NCBI RefSeq assembly: GCF_024281035.1
Contig: NZ_JAMXLH010000022.1
Location: 103,013-167,012, forward strand
Direction of reading: 5' to 3'
DNA: 64,000 nucleotides
Source: Paraburkholderia sp.
GTDB taxonomy: Bacteria > Pseudomonadota > Gammaproteobacteria > Burkholderiales > Burkholderiaceae
The stretch's first letter is position 1. Every line of letters starts with the position of its first letter. A program made the position numbers and the translations under genes. Positions 15,694 through 24,265 of this stretch are shown one piece after another. The notes under the pieces were generated by a model, which had not been told where the DNA came from, made no database searches, and saw only the letters and a list, made by a program, of their open reading frames with translations.

Positions 15694-16344
15694 CTAGTGC
15701 CGGTATAGATCGTCCATTTGATTGGTCGAGGCAGCGTGCCTGAAGAAACCATATCGGATTAACGTAGCTCGTAAGGAGTGCTTGTGAATATGCCTTGTGT
15801 ATCGCGCTGGCCGCACGTTGCCGATCGCGCCGGGCCGTGCGTTGTGCGGGTTGCTCGCGAGAACCGGCGCGTTTGGGGCGGGCGGTGCCGCATTTCCGCC
15901 ATTCATTGCCTGTTGCAGGAGCGCGAGCGTTTCCGGGGTTGCCCCGCGCAGCGCCATGACGCTGATCGTCGCGTCGAATACGCAATCCCATTGGCCTGAC
16001 GACGCGCAGTGATGCGCGCGTGCAAGCATGTGAGCCGGCGACTCGGCTGCCGTGGCGGGTAACGTGGTGGACGATGCGGCGGTTGTGGCGGTCGGACCGC
16101 TTGAACTGTCTGCCGCGCTTGCGGTAAAAGTCTGCACTGCACCACTCGTCTGGCTGCTCAAATGGTTTCCGACGTCGAATTCCGCGTCGGCTGCCAGGAC
16201 GAGAACATAGAACGTCACAGTCAGCGCCACGCTCAAGCCGGAGCCCCACGTCAGCGACGCAGGCGTGTTGTCCTGCACGGATTGGCCCTTACCGTGCCGG
16301 GCCATATCCGTGGGACGATGTCGAAATCGCTGGAGTATCGTCAT
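15694..16344 (-). CDS. Single-pass membrane hypothetical protein
   Basis: This 216-residue protein has GGGAAG eight bases before its ATG. A basic N-terminus (about 1-20) is followed by one membrane span at about 33-52 (SGLSVALTVTFYVLVLAADAEF region), so most of it faces the periplasm. A Ser/Thr/Ala-rich linker follows, then a conserved-looking block with two cysteines (ARAHHCASSGQWDCVFDATIS) and MALRGATPETLALLQQAM, which may form a small disulfide-bonded helical domain. The basic tail (RYTRHIHKHSLRATLIRY) is unusual. No family recognised. It is preceded by another exported protein on the same strand, with about 100 bases between. Confidence 0.68.
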   Translation of the reverse strand: MTILQRFRHRPTDMARHGKGQSVQDNTPASLTWGSGLSVALTVTFYVLVLAADAEFDVGNHLSSQTSGAVQTFTASAADSSSGPTATTAASSTTLPATAAESPAHMLARAHHCASSGQWDCVFDATISVMALRGATPETLALLQQAMNGGNAAPPAPNAPVLASNPHNARPGAIGNVRPARYTRHIHKHSLRATLIRYGFFRHAASTNQMDDLYRH

Positions 16345-16449
16345 CGCGCGAACTTCCCTGTATCAGTGGGCGTCACGCCGTGAAAAAAACAGCCTGTGAA
16401 GCGTCGACGTGACGCCGCGAACCACGCAATCGCCGTACCTGGCTGGCGC

Positions 16450-16962
16450 TTACCATTTGATCTGCGCGTTCATGTTGCCGGTCTGAACGATTTCGAATTT
16501 CATTTCGCCGCGGTACGTGCCTTCAACCCGGTAGTCGGCTTCCGGGACCGAGAAGAGACAGTACGGGCCAGCCGCGACGAAATCCATCAGCACGCGGCCA
16601 TGCCGTCGCAACTTGACAGAGACTTCGTTGAGCGGTGCGCCGGTCGAAGCCGATACGAACGATACGCCAAGGTTGAACGGGTGTTGAGGGTCCGGTGACG
16701 TGACGTGCGTATCGAGCCCGCGGCTGCCGCACACGTAATAAAGCATCTCCTGGGGCAACGCCGGATTTGCGGATGGCCGCGACGGCGCCTGCGGTGCGGC
16801 GGTCTGCAGGTTTTGCGCTGCAACGGGCATAGCGGGTGTTGTGATTGGCGACGGCGTGGTCGATGGTCTTGCGATTTGTGCATGTGCGGGTAGCGCGCAA
16901 GTCCCGGCGATCAGCAGCATGCCTGTGACCATACACAGACCTCGTTTGCTCAAGGTCCCCAT
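16450..16962 (-). CDS. Exported hypothetical protein with a beta-sandwich-like domain
   Basis: This 170-residue protein has GGGAGAAG before its ATG and a Sec signal peptide (MGTLSKRGLCMVTGMLLIAG to AHA-Q, cleavage near residue 28). A Pro/Thr-rich linker (about 30-70) leads to a domain with alternating strands: ILYYVCGSRG-like start, FNLGVSFVSASTGAPLNEVSVKL, RVLMDFVAAGPYCLFSVPEADY, YRVEGTYRGEMKFEIVQTG. The two cysteines may pair. This resembles carboxypeptidase-regulatory-like (transthyretin-like) folds that occur in exported binding proteins, but similarity is only in general pattern. Function unknown. Confidence 0.72.
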   Translation of the reverse strand: MGTLSKRGLCMVTGMLLIAGTCALPAHAQIARPSTTPSPITTPAMPVAAQNLQTAAPQAPSRPSANPALPQEMLYYVCGSRGLDTHVTSPDPQHPFNLGVSFVSASTGAPLNEVSVKLRRHGRVLMDFVAAGPYCLFSVPEADYRVEGTYRGEMKFEIVQTGNMNAQIKW

Positions 16963-17869
16963 GATCTTCTCCCTCGCTGGTGTGCAACAAGGATAGGAAT
17001 CGCGATGATGAAATGCAACCTTCAGGAAACAGCCGACGAATGGGCTCCTGAGGGACGGGTTCCATGTAACAAAGTGATACGCACGTTAAATTCCGATAGC
17101 AGCGCATTGATAAATTTATTGCGTGCCTAGAATGATGTATCGGCAAGTAAGCAGGAGTGCCCGGTTCGTCTGATGATGCAAGCGACGCCGCCGCCCGATA
17201 TTGACGACGAGCGGTACATGTCGGCGCCTGCTGTCGCAGGCGGGCACGCCGCCCGTGCGCGATAGCTGCTTCGTCTCTACTCGAAGTCGCGAGTGTTCCT
17301 CTCGTGAACGAGCGCCGATTTCATACGATTTGCCCATCGATCGCGTGACGGGTCACGCTTGTAACAGCACTCGCTGTTGATCACGCTCAGACGCATTCAC
17401 GCGTCGTATACAGCACTGCAGAACGCAGACCGTGCTCCGGCGCAGCTGCGATCGTACAAAACACGCGCACCTGTGAGCGCGCCTTGAATTTTTGTCTGCC
17501 GGCGTGGCAACGCCTTCGCGTTCGAGGACGCATTAACGCTTCACGGTGACGGGATTCCGGCCGCGGGTCATGACCGGAACGACGCAATGGCGAGGGTGTT
17601 TCGTCAAGCACAAGAAAGGGCGGTGTCATTCTCGACCGCTATCCATTGCAGCACGCATCAACACTTGAGGGCGCGGCCCTTTTGTCGGGAGCGCCAGGAA
17701 ACAGAAAACCGTTTTATTGGATTCGCAAGCGTTTTACGTCGTGGTTCATTTATTTGATTGCTTACTGTTGTTGAAAAAACAGGAGGATTCGTCTGCCATT
17801 TCCGGCATGGCGCTTGCGCCAGACGCGTTCACACTCGAATCAACGTTAGGCGAGCAGGGGCATACGACA
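16963..17869. other. Long gene-free region upstream of the pga operon
   Basis: About 900 bases without a supported gene. The pgaA frame stays open from 17717 but the part before 17870 lacks signal-peptide character. The last 200 bases are AT-richer (17700-17800) and probably hold the pga promoter and 5' leader. An AGGAGG (17781) is not followed by a start codon at a usable distance. A long leader would suit post-transcriptional control, as CsrA controls pgaA in E. coli; no test of this is possible here. Confidence 0.4.
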
Positions 17870-20299
17870 ATGAACAAGAGAAAGCGTTTGTATATATCGC
17901 CTCGCAGACGTCCACTCGGCGCATGCGCGCCTGCGGCCGTGCTGCTGTTGTCCGCTTATGCGGCGCTCGAAAGCAAGGACACCATTGCGCGGGAAGAGGA
18001 TGTCGCTAAGCCTGTCATTTTCGTGGTTGCCGTGGTCGACCAGCCCGCGGATGAAACGCCGGTTTCTCGCCCCGTCGTTACGAGCGACATCGGCGCGACG
18101 ATCTATGCGGTGGACACAGCGCAGTCTGCGCCGGAGCCGGTAACGCGCGATGCGCAGACTCATTCGTCCGCTGCGCCGGACAGCGGCAGCGCTACACAGG
18201 TTGCCGAAAATAGCGCTGATACGGCGACGGCAACGCCGCCCGCGATACCCGTGATACCCGCGACGCCTGAAGTGGCCCAGAACACGCAACCCATGACGGA
18301 ACCCACGACCGGACCCACGCCGCCGAATCCTCCGCCGGATAGCAGCACCACGCCAGGCATGCCGCCTGTGGGCGCGCCCGGACAAACGCCGCCGGCGCAG
18401 ACGGCCGAGCAGCCCAATGACACGCTTCGACGCGAAGTGTTCGGACTCGCGACGAGTGGCGGCGCAATCCGCGCGCTTGACGAGGCGAAGGCGCGACCCG
18501 ATGTGTTTACGCCTGTCGATATCGCACAGATCGAGGAACTCAGCATCCGGCAGGAGGTGCGCGGCGGTCGCGACAAGGTGCGCGCGATGTCGAGCCACGA
18601 TCGCTTCGACGCGCTCGATTCCGCGATCCATTCGGCACACGACTTTGAAGCGCGTTTGCCCGAAACGCCGGAGTACGCGGAAGTGCGAGCTTCGCTTGCC
18701 GGCGACATGACGGTCGCCTATGCCGCGCGCGGCAGGATGAAGGACGCGGTTGCGGCGTTCGAATCGATTCCGCCTCGGTCGGGTATTTCAGTCGAAGCGC
18801 TCGCCGCCGTGGGCGAAGCGTATAGCTACCTCCAGGAACCCGGTAAGTCGGAACAGGTTTATCGCCGCGCCATCGAGCAGGAGACATCGTCGACGACCGA
18901 TGAAGCGACGCGCGGATTCCAGTACGGCACGCACACGCGCCCCATCGATCTGCGCGAGGGCCTCTTCTACGCGCTCACCGACCAGGACAAGTACACGCAG
19001 GCGAGGCAGGTGCTCGAAGACATCCGCACCGCGCTGCCGCCAGCCGACCAGGTGCACCCGTGGGATCTCGCGAACGATGACTACATGCGCTATTACCGGC
19101 TGTACGCGCAGTACCAGATCTACATCGGACAGACGAGCGCAGGCATGGCGGGACTCGATCGACTGAGGGAGCAGGTGCCGTTCAGCGCGGAAGTGCGCAA
19201 CGCGCAGGCTGACGCAACGCTTGGCGCGTCCAGTACGCGCCGCGCGCGCGACATGTACAGCGCAACCTTGACCGATCACCCGGAAAACCTCGAGGCGCTC
19301 GCGGGTCTCGGCCGCACATCGCTCATGCTGGACGACTATGCGAATGCGCGTCTCATCAACAATGCATTCAACGATACGTTCCCCGAGAACGGTTCCGTGC
19401 GCAGCTTCAAGCGCGACTATGCGGCCTACCGCGCGCCGGTGCTATCGGTCGAATTCAACGGCGAGCACGGCAACTCCGCGCTGGCGGACAATTCGTTCAG
19501 TATCGATACGACGCTGTATTCGCCGCCGATCTACGACAACTGGCGTGTATTCGCACACAACTTCTTCGGCCACGCGAATACGGATATCGGCAACGTGAGC
19601 CGCACGCGGACCGGCGTTGGCGGCGATTTCCGCAAGGGACCGCTCTCCGTGACGGCGGAGGCCACCCGCTCGATTGGTCCGGCTGCGCGCACCGGCGGCA
19701 ACGGCAGTGTCGCGTATACCTTCAACGACTACGTTTCAGCGAATGTCTCGGTCGACAGCGACGTCAATACGCTGCCGTGGAAGGCCTATGTCCAGCACAT
19801 CTGGGGGAAGAATGCCCAGGTCGCCATCAATTTAACGGACACGGACCGTCGCTCGGCGGAGCTGTCTTATTCGGCTACGCGCTTCAGCGATTCGAACTTC
19901 AACCAGGAAATTTCGGGAAGCGCCACGCAGCGCGTATTTACCGCGGCAAACCAGTTCGTGAATCTCTCGCTGAACCTGAACACCAGCAGCAACACGCGCG
20001 CCAATACGGCGTATTTCGCGCCTGCGCGCGACTACACGGCGGAACTCGTCGCCATGCATCAATGGGCAATCTGGCGCGCGGGCGAAAAATCGTTGGTGCA
20101 GCGCATCTATCTGAGCGCGGGCGCGTATAACGAACGCGGCTTCGGCACGAGCGCCGAGGGCGGCGTGCGTCTCGAACACGCGTGGACGTTCAGTCACGAC
20201 ATCAGGCTCACGTATGGCATCGGCGGGCTTAGCCACGCGTACGACGGTGCACGCGAAACGTCCGGCATTGCCTACGCCACGCTCACGGTTCCATTCTGA
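17870..20299 (+). CDS. pgaA: PNAG export porin PgaA
   Basis: The chosen ATG at 17870 has AGGGG upstream and is followed by a basic segment and hydrophobic signal (ACAPAAVLLLSAYAALES); 809 residues, near the E. coli PgaA size (807). After a Pro/Thr-rich linker (about 100-185) come TPR helices (EEAKARPDVFTPVDIAQIEEL region to LTDHPENLEALAGLGRTSL) that bind deacetylated PNAG in the periplasm. The C-terminal half is an outer-membrane beta-barrel ending in F. It exports poly-N-acetylglucosamine. It starts an operon with pgaB, pgaC, pgaD and a fifth gene. A near-identical paralogue stands at 39948-42188. Confidence 0.92.
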   Translation: MNKRKRLYISPRRRPLGACAPAAVLLLSAYAALESKDTIAREEDVAKPVIFVVAVVDQPADETPVSRPVVTSDIGATIYAVDTAQSAPEPVTRDAQTHSSAAPDSGSATQVAENSADTATATPPAIPVIPATPEVAQNTQPMTEPTTGPTPPNPPPDSSTTPGMPPVGAPGQTPPAQTAEQPNDTLRREVFGLATSGGAIRALDEAKARPDVFTPVDIAQIEELSIRQEVRGGRDKVRAMSSHDRFDALDSAIHSAHDFEARLPETPEYAEVRASLAGDMTVAYAARGRMKDAVAAFESIPPRSGISVEALAAVGEAYSYLQEPGKSEQVYRRAIEQETSSTTDEATRGFQYGTHTRPIDLREGLFYALTDQDKYTQARQVLEDIRTALPPADQVHPWDLANDDYMRYYRLYAQYQIYIGQTSAGMAGLDRLREQVPFSAEVRNAQADATLGASSTRRARDMYSATLTDHPENLEALAGLGRTSLMLDDYANARLINNAFNDTFPENGSVRSFKRDYAAYRAPVLSVEFNGEHGNSALADNSFSIDTTLYSPPIYDNWRVFAHNFFGHANTDIGNVSRTRTGVGGDFRKGPLSVTAEATRSIGPAARTGGNGSVAYTFNDYVSANVSVDSDVNTLPWKAYVQHIWGKNAQVAINLTDTDRRSAELSYSATRFSDSNFNQEISGSATQRVFTAANQFVNLSLNLNTSSNTRANTAYFAPARDYTAELVAMHQWAIWRAGEKSLVQRIYLSAGAYNERGFGTSAEGGVRLEHAWTFSHDIRLTYGIGGLSHAYDGARETSGIAYATLTVPF

Positions 20300-20326
20300 C
20301 GACGGCGGCTCGCAAGGAGGCCGGCA

Positions 20327-22414
20327 ATGCATTCTCGTAGACGTTTTATCTGTGGCTGTCTTGGAGCGATGGCAGGTTGCACGATGTTTTCATCGCTCGT
20401 GCCGGCGAAGCTGATCGACATCCTGCCGCCGGCCGATCCTGCCGACGGCAAGACGTTTCGTGTGATCTGCTTTCACGATGTCCGCGACCATCTGCGAGCC
20501 GAATTCAATACGAACAACGTAATCGACCCGTATGCGATCGATACGGGCACGCTGACATCGATTTTTTCCTGGCTTGAAGCCAATGGCTATCACGCGATCA
20601 CTTTCAGTTCCATTGCGGCCTCGCGCAACGGCGGAAAACCATTGCCGCCGCGCTCGGTGCTGATCACCTTCGACGACGGCTTCATGAGTCATTACACCAA
20701 GGTGCTGCCGCTGCTCAAGCGCTTCAACTATCCGGCCGTGATGGGCATCGTGACGTCATGGATCGACACGCCGGCGGACACCGGCATTCGCCTTTCCGAC
20801 ACGCTGGTGGTGCCGCGCAATACGTTCATGTCGTGGAACGAGGTGCGCGAAGTGGCGCGTTCCGGCCTCGTCGAACTGGCATCGCATACGCACGACATGC
20901 ACCACGGCGCGGTCGCCAATCCGCAGGGCAACGAGCTGCCGGCAGCGACCTCGCACCTGTATCTGAAGGATGAATCGCGCTACGAAACGGATACGGAATT
21001 CGAATCGCGCGTGCATGGCGACCTCGGTACGAGCATCCAGCAGCTCAAGGCGCAGACGAGTTTGCCCGTTCGCGCGATGGTGTGGCCATACGGTGCGGAA
21101 AATCTTCCGGTGCGCCGCATCTCGTCGAAGCTCGGCATGCCGGTGCAGTTCACGCTCGAATCCGGGCCGAATACGAGCGATGTGCCGCTCGACCGTCTGC
21201 GCCGCATCCTCATCATGTACGACATCGACGTCGGCGGCTTCGAGCGTTCGATGCGCGAGCCCGCGGAGAATCGCGGCGAAGTCAATCCGGTGGAGCGCGT
21301 CGTGGTGGTTTCGCTCGACGATGTCTACGATCCGTCGCCTGACATGCAGGAAAAGAAGCTCGGTCAACTGATCGACCGTATCTACCGCCTGAAGCCGAGC
21401 TCGGTGTACCTGCAGGCATTTTCGGATCCCAACAGATCGGGCTTTGCGCAGGCACTGTACTTTCCGAACCGGCATTTACCGGTTCGCTCGGATCTTTTCT
21501 GCCGCGCCGCATGGCAACTGAATACGCGTGCGGATGTTGCGGTGTATGCATGGATGCCGACACTCGCGTTTGCAGTGCCCGCCCAGCTCGAAGGCCGCCT
21601 CGAATTCGTGAGGCCCGCTGCGGGCAGCAAGCTCCCGCCCGGTGCATCGGCGGTGCGGCGGCTCAGTCCGTTCGATCCGGGTGTCCGCGCGTATGTGCGC
21701 GACCTTTATGAAGACCTCGGTAAATACTCGGCGATTACGGGCCTGTTGTTTGGCGAAGACGCGATGCTGACCGATTTCGAGGACGACAGCCATCAAGGCC
21801 ACCAGATGCTGGCGCGCTGGAACCTGCCGCCCGACATCGGCCAGATTCGCGCGAATCCCGACTTGATGAAACGATGGGGGGATCTGAAAACGCGGCATTT
21901 GCTCGATTTCACGAAGGAACTCGAGCGGATCGTGCTCGACAGCCAGAACAGTGCGGACGTGCTGAGCGTGCGCACGATTTTCCCGGATGTGCTGACCGAT
22001 CCGGACGCCGGGCAACGCTACGCGCAAAACTACCCGGCATTCGTGCATGCGTATGACTTCGTCGGCCTGCTTGCGATGCCGTCGCGGCAGGGTATTTCAT
22101 CGGTGGACAGCTGGCTCGATTCCCTGTCGACGACGGTGCGCACGGTGCCGGATGGCCCGCGCCGAACCGTCTTCCTGCTCGAAGCTACCAATTCCAGAAC
22201 GGGCGACAGCGTGCCGGCGAAACGCCTGACCGATCAGATGCGCCATCTGCGGCAGTCCGGCATGGTGAGTTACGGGTACTACCCCGACAACTTCGCGCAC
22301 GATCTGCCGACCGTGGCCGCGCTGACCGACGTCATGTCGATGCGCTCGCGGCTCGATCCTGCCTCGATCAGTGCGCTGCTCAAGGGCAACAGCGAAAGGA
22401 TGCGACCGCAATGA
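20327..22414 (+). CDS. pgaB: PNAG N-deacetylase PgaB, two-domain lipoprotein
   Basis: 695 residues. The start MHSRRRFICG fits a twin-arginine motif (S-R-R-x-F), and a lipobox (MAGC, Cys18) follows, so it looks like a lipoprotein that may use the Tat route. Residues about 40-290 are the NodB-type deacetylase: FDDG with D116/D117 and the SHTHDMHH motif (H187, H192) are the expected metal ligands. Residues about 305-670 form the PgaB C-terminal hydrolase domain that binds and cleaves PNAG. It partly deacetylates the polymer so that PgaA can export it. The stop overlaps the pgaC start (ATGA at 22411). Confidence 0.93.
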   Translation: MHSRRRFICGCLGAMAGCTMFSSLVPAKLIDILPPADPADGKTFRVICFHDVRDHLRAEFNTNNVIDPYAIDTGTLTSIFSWLEANGYHAITFSSIAASRNGGKPLPPRSVLITFDDGFMSHYTKVLPLLKRFNYPAVMGIVTSWIDTPADTGIRLSDTLVVPRNTFMSWNEVREVARSGLVELASHTHDMHHGAVANPQGNELPAATSHLYLKDESRYETDTEFESRVHGDLGTSIQQLKAQTSLPVRAMVWPYGAENLPVRRISSKLGMPVQFTLESGPNTSDVPLDRLRRILIMYDIDVGGFERSMREPAENRGEVNPVERVVVVSLDDVYDPSPDMQEKKLGQLIDRIYRLKPSSVYLQAFSDPNRSGFAQALYFPNRHLPVRSDLFCRAAWQLNTRADVAVYAWMPTLAFAVPAQLEGRLEFVRPAAGSKLPPGASAVRRLSPFDPGVRAYVRDLYEDLGKYSAITGLLFGEDAMLTDFEDDSHQGHQMLARWNLPPDIGQIRANPDLMKRWGDLKTRHLLDFTKELERIVLDSQNSADVLSVRTIFPDVLTDPDAGQRYAQNYPAFVHAYDFVGLLAMPSRQGISSVDSWLDSLSTTVRTVPDGPRRTVFLLEATNSRTGDSVPAKRLTDQMRHLRQSGMVSYGYYPDNFAHDLPTVAALTDVMSMRSRLDPASISALLKGNSERMRPQ

Positions 22415-23679
22415 TGCACATCGTCATCGACAAGCTGCAGGACTTTATCTTCTTCTATCCGTTCTTCATGTCGTACTTGTGGATGATCGGTGGAATTGTC
22501 CATTTCTTCGCGCTGGAGCACGGACGGACCCGCTCGTCGCTCGCCATCGTGAGGGCCGGGACGCCAAAGGTTGCCATCATCGTGCCGTGCTACAACGAAG
22601 AAATGAATGCGCGCCGCGTGTTGGGCCACCTTGCGAGGCTCGAATATCCGAACTACGAGATCATCGCCGTCAACGACGGCAGCCGCGATCACACCGGCGA
22701 GATCCTGAATCAGCTGGTGGTCGAAATTCCGGGTCTCACCGTGATTCACCACGCGAAGAACGAAGGCAAGGCGATTGGTCTCACGACGGCAGCGGCCGTG
22801 ACCAATGCGCCGTACCTCATGTGCATCGATGGCGATTCGCTGCTTGGCGAGGACGCGATCGAATGGATGCTCGAGCACCTGATTTCCGATCCGAACGTGG
22901 GTGCGGTGACGGGCAATCCGCGTATTCGCACACGCACGTCGCTGCTTGGGCGAATGCAGGTTGGCGAATTCTCGTCGATCGTCGGGCTGATCAAGCGCAC
23001 GCAACAGGTTTATGGGCGTATCTTCACCGTGTCCGGCGTGATCACGATGTTCCGCAAGAGCGCGCTCGCGGATGTTGGCTTCTGGAGCGCCGACATGCTC
23101 ACCGAAGATATCGACATCAGCTGGAAGCTTCAGTGCAACGACTGGCGCGTCGCGTACGAGCCGCATGCGCTGAGCTGGATCCTGATGCCTGAGACGCTCA
23201 AAGGACTGTATCGCCAGCGCCTGCGCTGGGCCAAGGGCGGCATTCAGGTGCTGTTCAAGTACGCGCGGCCGCTGTTGTTCACGCCCCGGATCATGATGTG
23301 GCCGCTCTTTGTCGAGTACGCGCTCGGCATTGCCTGGGCGTATTCGATGGCGTTCATCTTGCTGCTTGCGCTCGTCGATGCGTTCTATACCTTGCCGCCC
23401 GACTGGAACGTTTCGCTGCTGCCGCACTGGCACGGAATGCTGCTGGTGGCGACCTGTGTGCTGCAGATCGTCATTGGTTGCCTGATCGACCGCCGTTACG
23501 ACGAAAAACTGCTGCTTTATCTTCTCGACACTGTCTGGTATCCGCTCGCGTTCTGGTTGATCAACATGGTCACGACTGTCGTTGCACTGCCGTCCATCGT
23601 ATTCGGGCGGCGGGGCAAGCGGGCCGTCTGGACCAGCCCTGATAGAGGTATCCAGCATGAACAACAAGCCCGTCATTGA
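22411..23679 (+). CDS. pgaC: PNAG synthase PgaC, family-2 glycosyltransferase
   Basis: 422 residues. Membrane spans at about 13-35 and several after residue 285 surround a cytoplasmic GT2 domain. Motifs: NDGS (D89), IDGDS (D140 and D142), TEDID (D233) and QRLRW (269-273), the full set for a processive beta-1,6 hexosaminyltransferase. It polymerises UDP-GlcNAc into PNAG across the inner membrane with PgaD; in E. coli c-di-GMP binding by the PgaCD pair switches it on. Overlaps pgaB by four bases and pgaD by 23 bases, indicating tight coupling. Confidence 0.95.
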   Translation: MMHIVIDKLQDFIFFYPFFMSYLWMIGGIVHFFALEHGRTRSSLAIVRAGTPKVAIIVPCYNEEMNARRVLGHLARLEYPNYEIIAVNDGSRDHTGEILNQLVVEIPGLTVIHHAKNEGKAIGLTTAAAVTNAPYLMCIDGDSLLGEDAIEWMLEHLISDPNVGAVTGNPRIRTRTSLLGRMQVGEFSSIVGLIKRTQQVYGRIFTVSGVITMFRKSALADVGFWSADMLTEDIDISWKLQCNDWRVAYEPHALSWILMPETLKGLYRQRLRWAKGGIQVLFKYARPLLFTPRIMMWPLFVEYALGIAWAYSMAFILLLALVDAFYTLPPDWNVSLLPHWHGMLLVATCVLQIVIGCLIDRRYDEKLLLYLLDTVWYPLAFWLINMVTTVVALPSIVFGRRGKRAVWTSPDRGIQHEQQARH

Positions 23680-24265
23680 TCTTTCCTTGCGCCATCCGCA
23701 ACTGATCATCAAGGACAAAGGCATCGCGCACGGCCTGCTGCTCGTCCTGTGGTTCCGGTTGCTCCGTCCGGCCTGCGTCGGTTCGATGTGGGCGGGGATC
23801 ACCATCTACGCTTACCGCTACCTGCTGCCTTTTGCACAGGGCGATCTCTCCATTCCGGAACTGCTGTCCTATATCGCCGCCATCAGTGCGATCGCGTCGG
23901 CGCTCACGACATGGCTGATTCTCGCGCGCGTGGCTCACCCGTTCGCATCGAAATCCCGTACTCAGCGGCTGCTTCGGCGCAAGGCCGGTCTTACGGTCGA
24001 GCCTGGACCGATTGTCGGGCCGACGCGGCGCGACTGGCGTACGGTGCCGCGGGTGTTTGTCGCTTCGCATGACGCGAATGGCTTGATTGCCGCCTTGCGT
24101 GCGCAGTCCGATGTGCAGCCTGCCGAAAAGACCGCCGAGTCGCGCAAGACCGCGCGGCTCGGGTACGGCCAGACACCGGCGACGCAGTATTCGCTGCAGC
24201 AATTGATGGACAGACCGTTACACCATGTGCCGGTGAGCGGCTTGCGTGGCCGCAGACGGCACTGA
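23657..24265 (+). CDS. pgaD: PNAG synthesis accessory protein PgaD
   Basis: The ATG at 23657 lies within the 3' end of pgaC and gives 202 residues; an in-frame extension from 23582 has no similarity and is rejected. Two membrane spans (about 30-52 and 70-92) with short N-terminal and longer C-terminal cytoplasmic parts match PgaD/HmsS. The C-terminal tail here is longer than the E. coli protein (137 residues) and Arg/Thr-rich. With PgaC it forms the c-di-GMP-responsive synthase in E. coli. The GTG of the next gene overlaps its end. Confidence 0.82.
   Translation: MNNKPVIDLSLRHPQLIIKDKGIAHGLLLVLWFRLLRPACVGSMWAGITIYAYRYLLPFAQGDLSIPELLSYIAAISAIASALTTWLILARVAHPFASKSRTQRLLRRKAGLTVEPGPIVGPTRRDWRTVPRVFVASHDANGLIAALRAQSDVQPAEKTAESRKTARLGYGQTPATQYSLQQLMDRPLHHVPVSGLRGRRRH

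Noticed and set aside
15159..15700. tRNA gene as phage attachment site
   Set aside because: No cloverleaf or tRNA 3' end could be recognised.
17717..17869. Upstream extension of pgaA from 17717
   Set aside because: No signal-peptide sense; the ATG at 17870 has a ribosome site and starts the signal peptide.
22279..23805. Long minus-strand ORF across pgaC
   Set aside because: Antisense shadow; the plus strand carries the GT2 motifs and operon structure.
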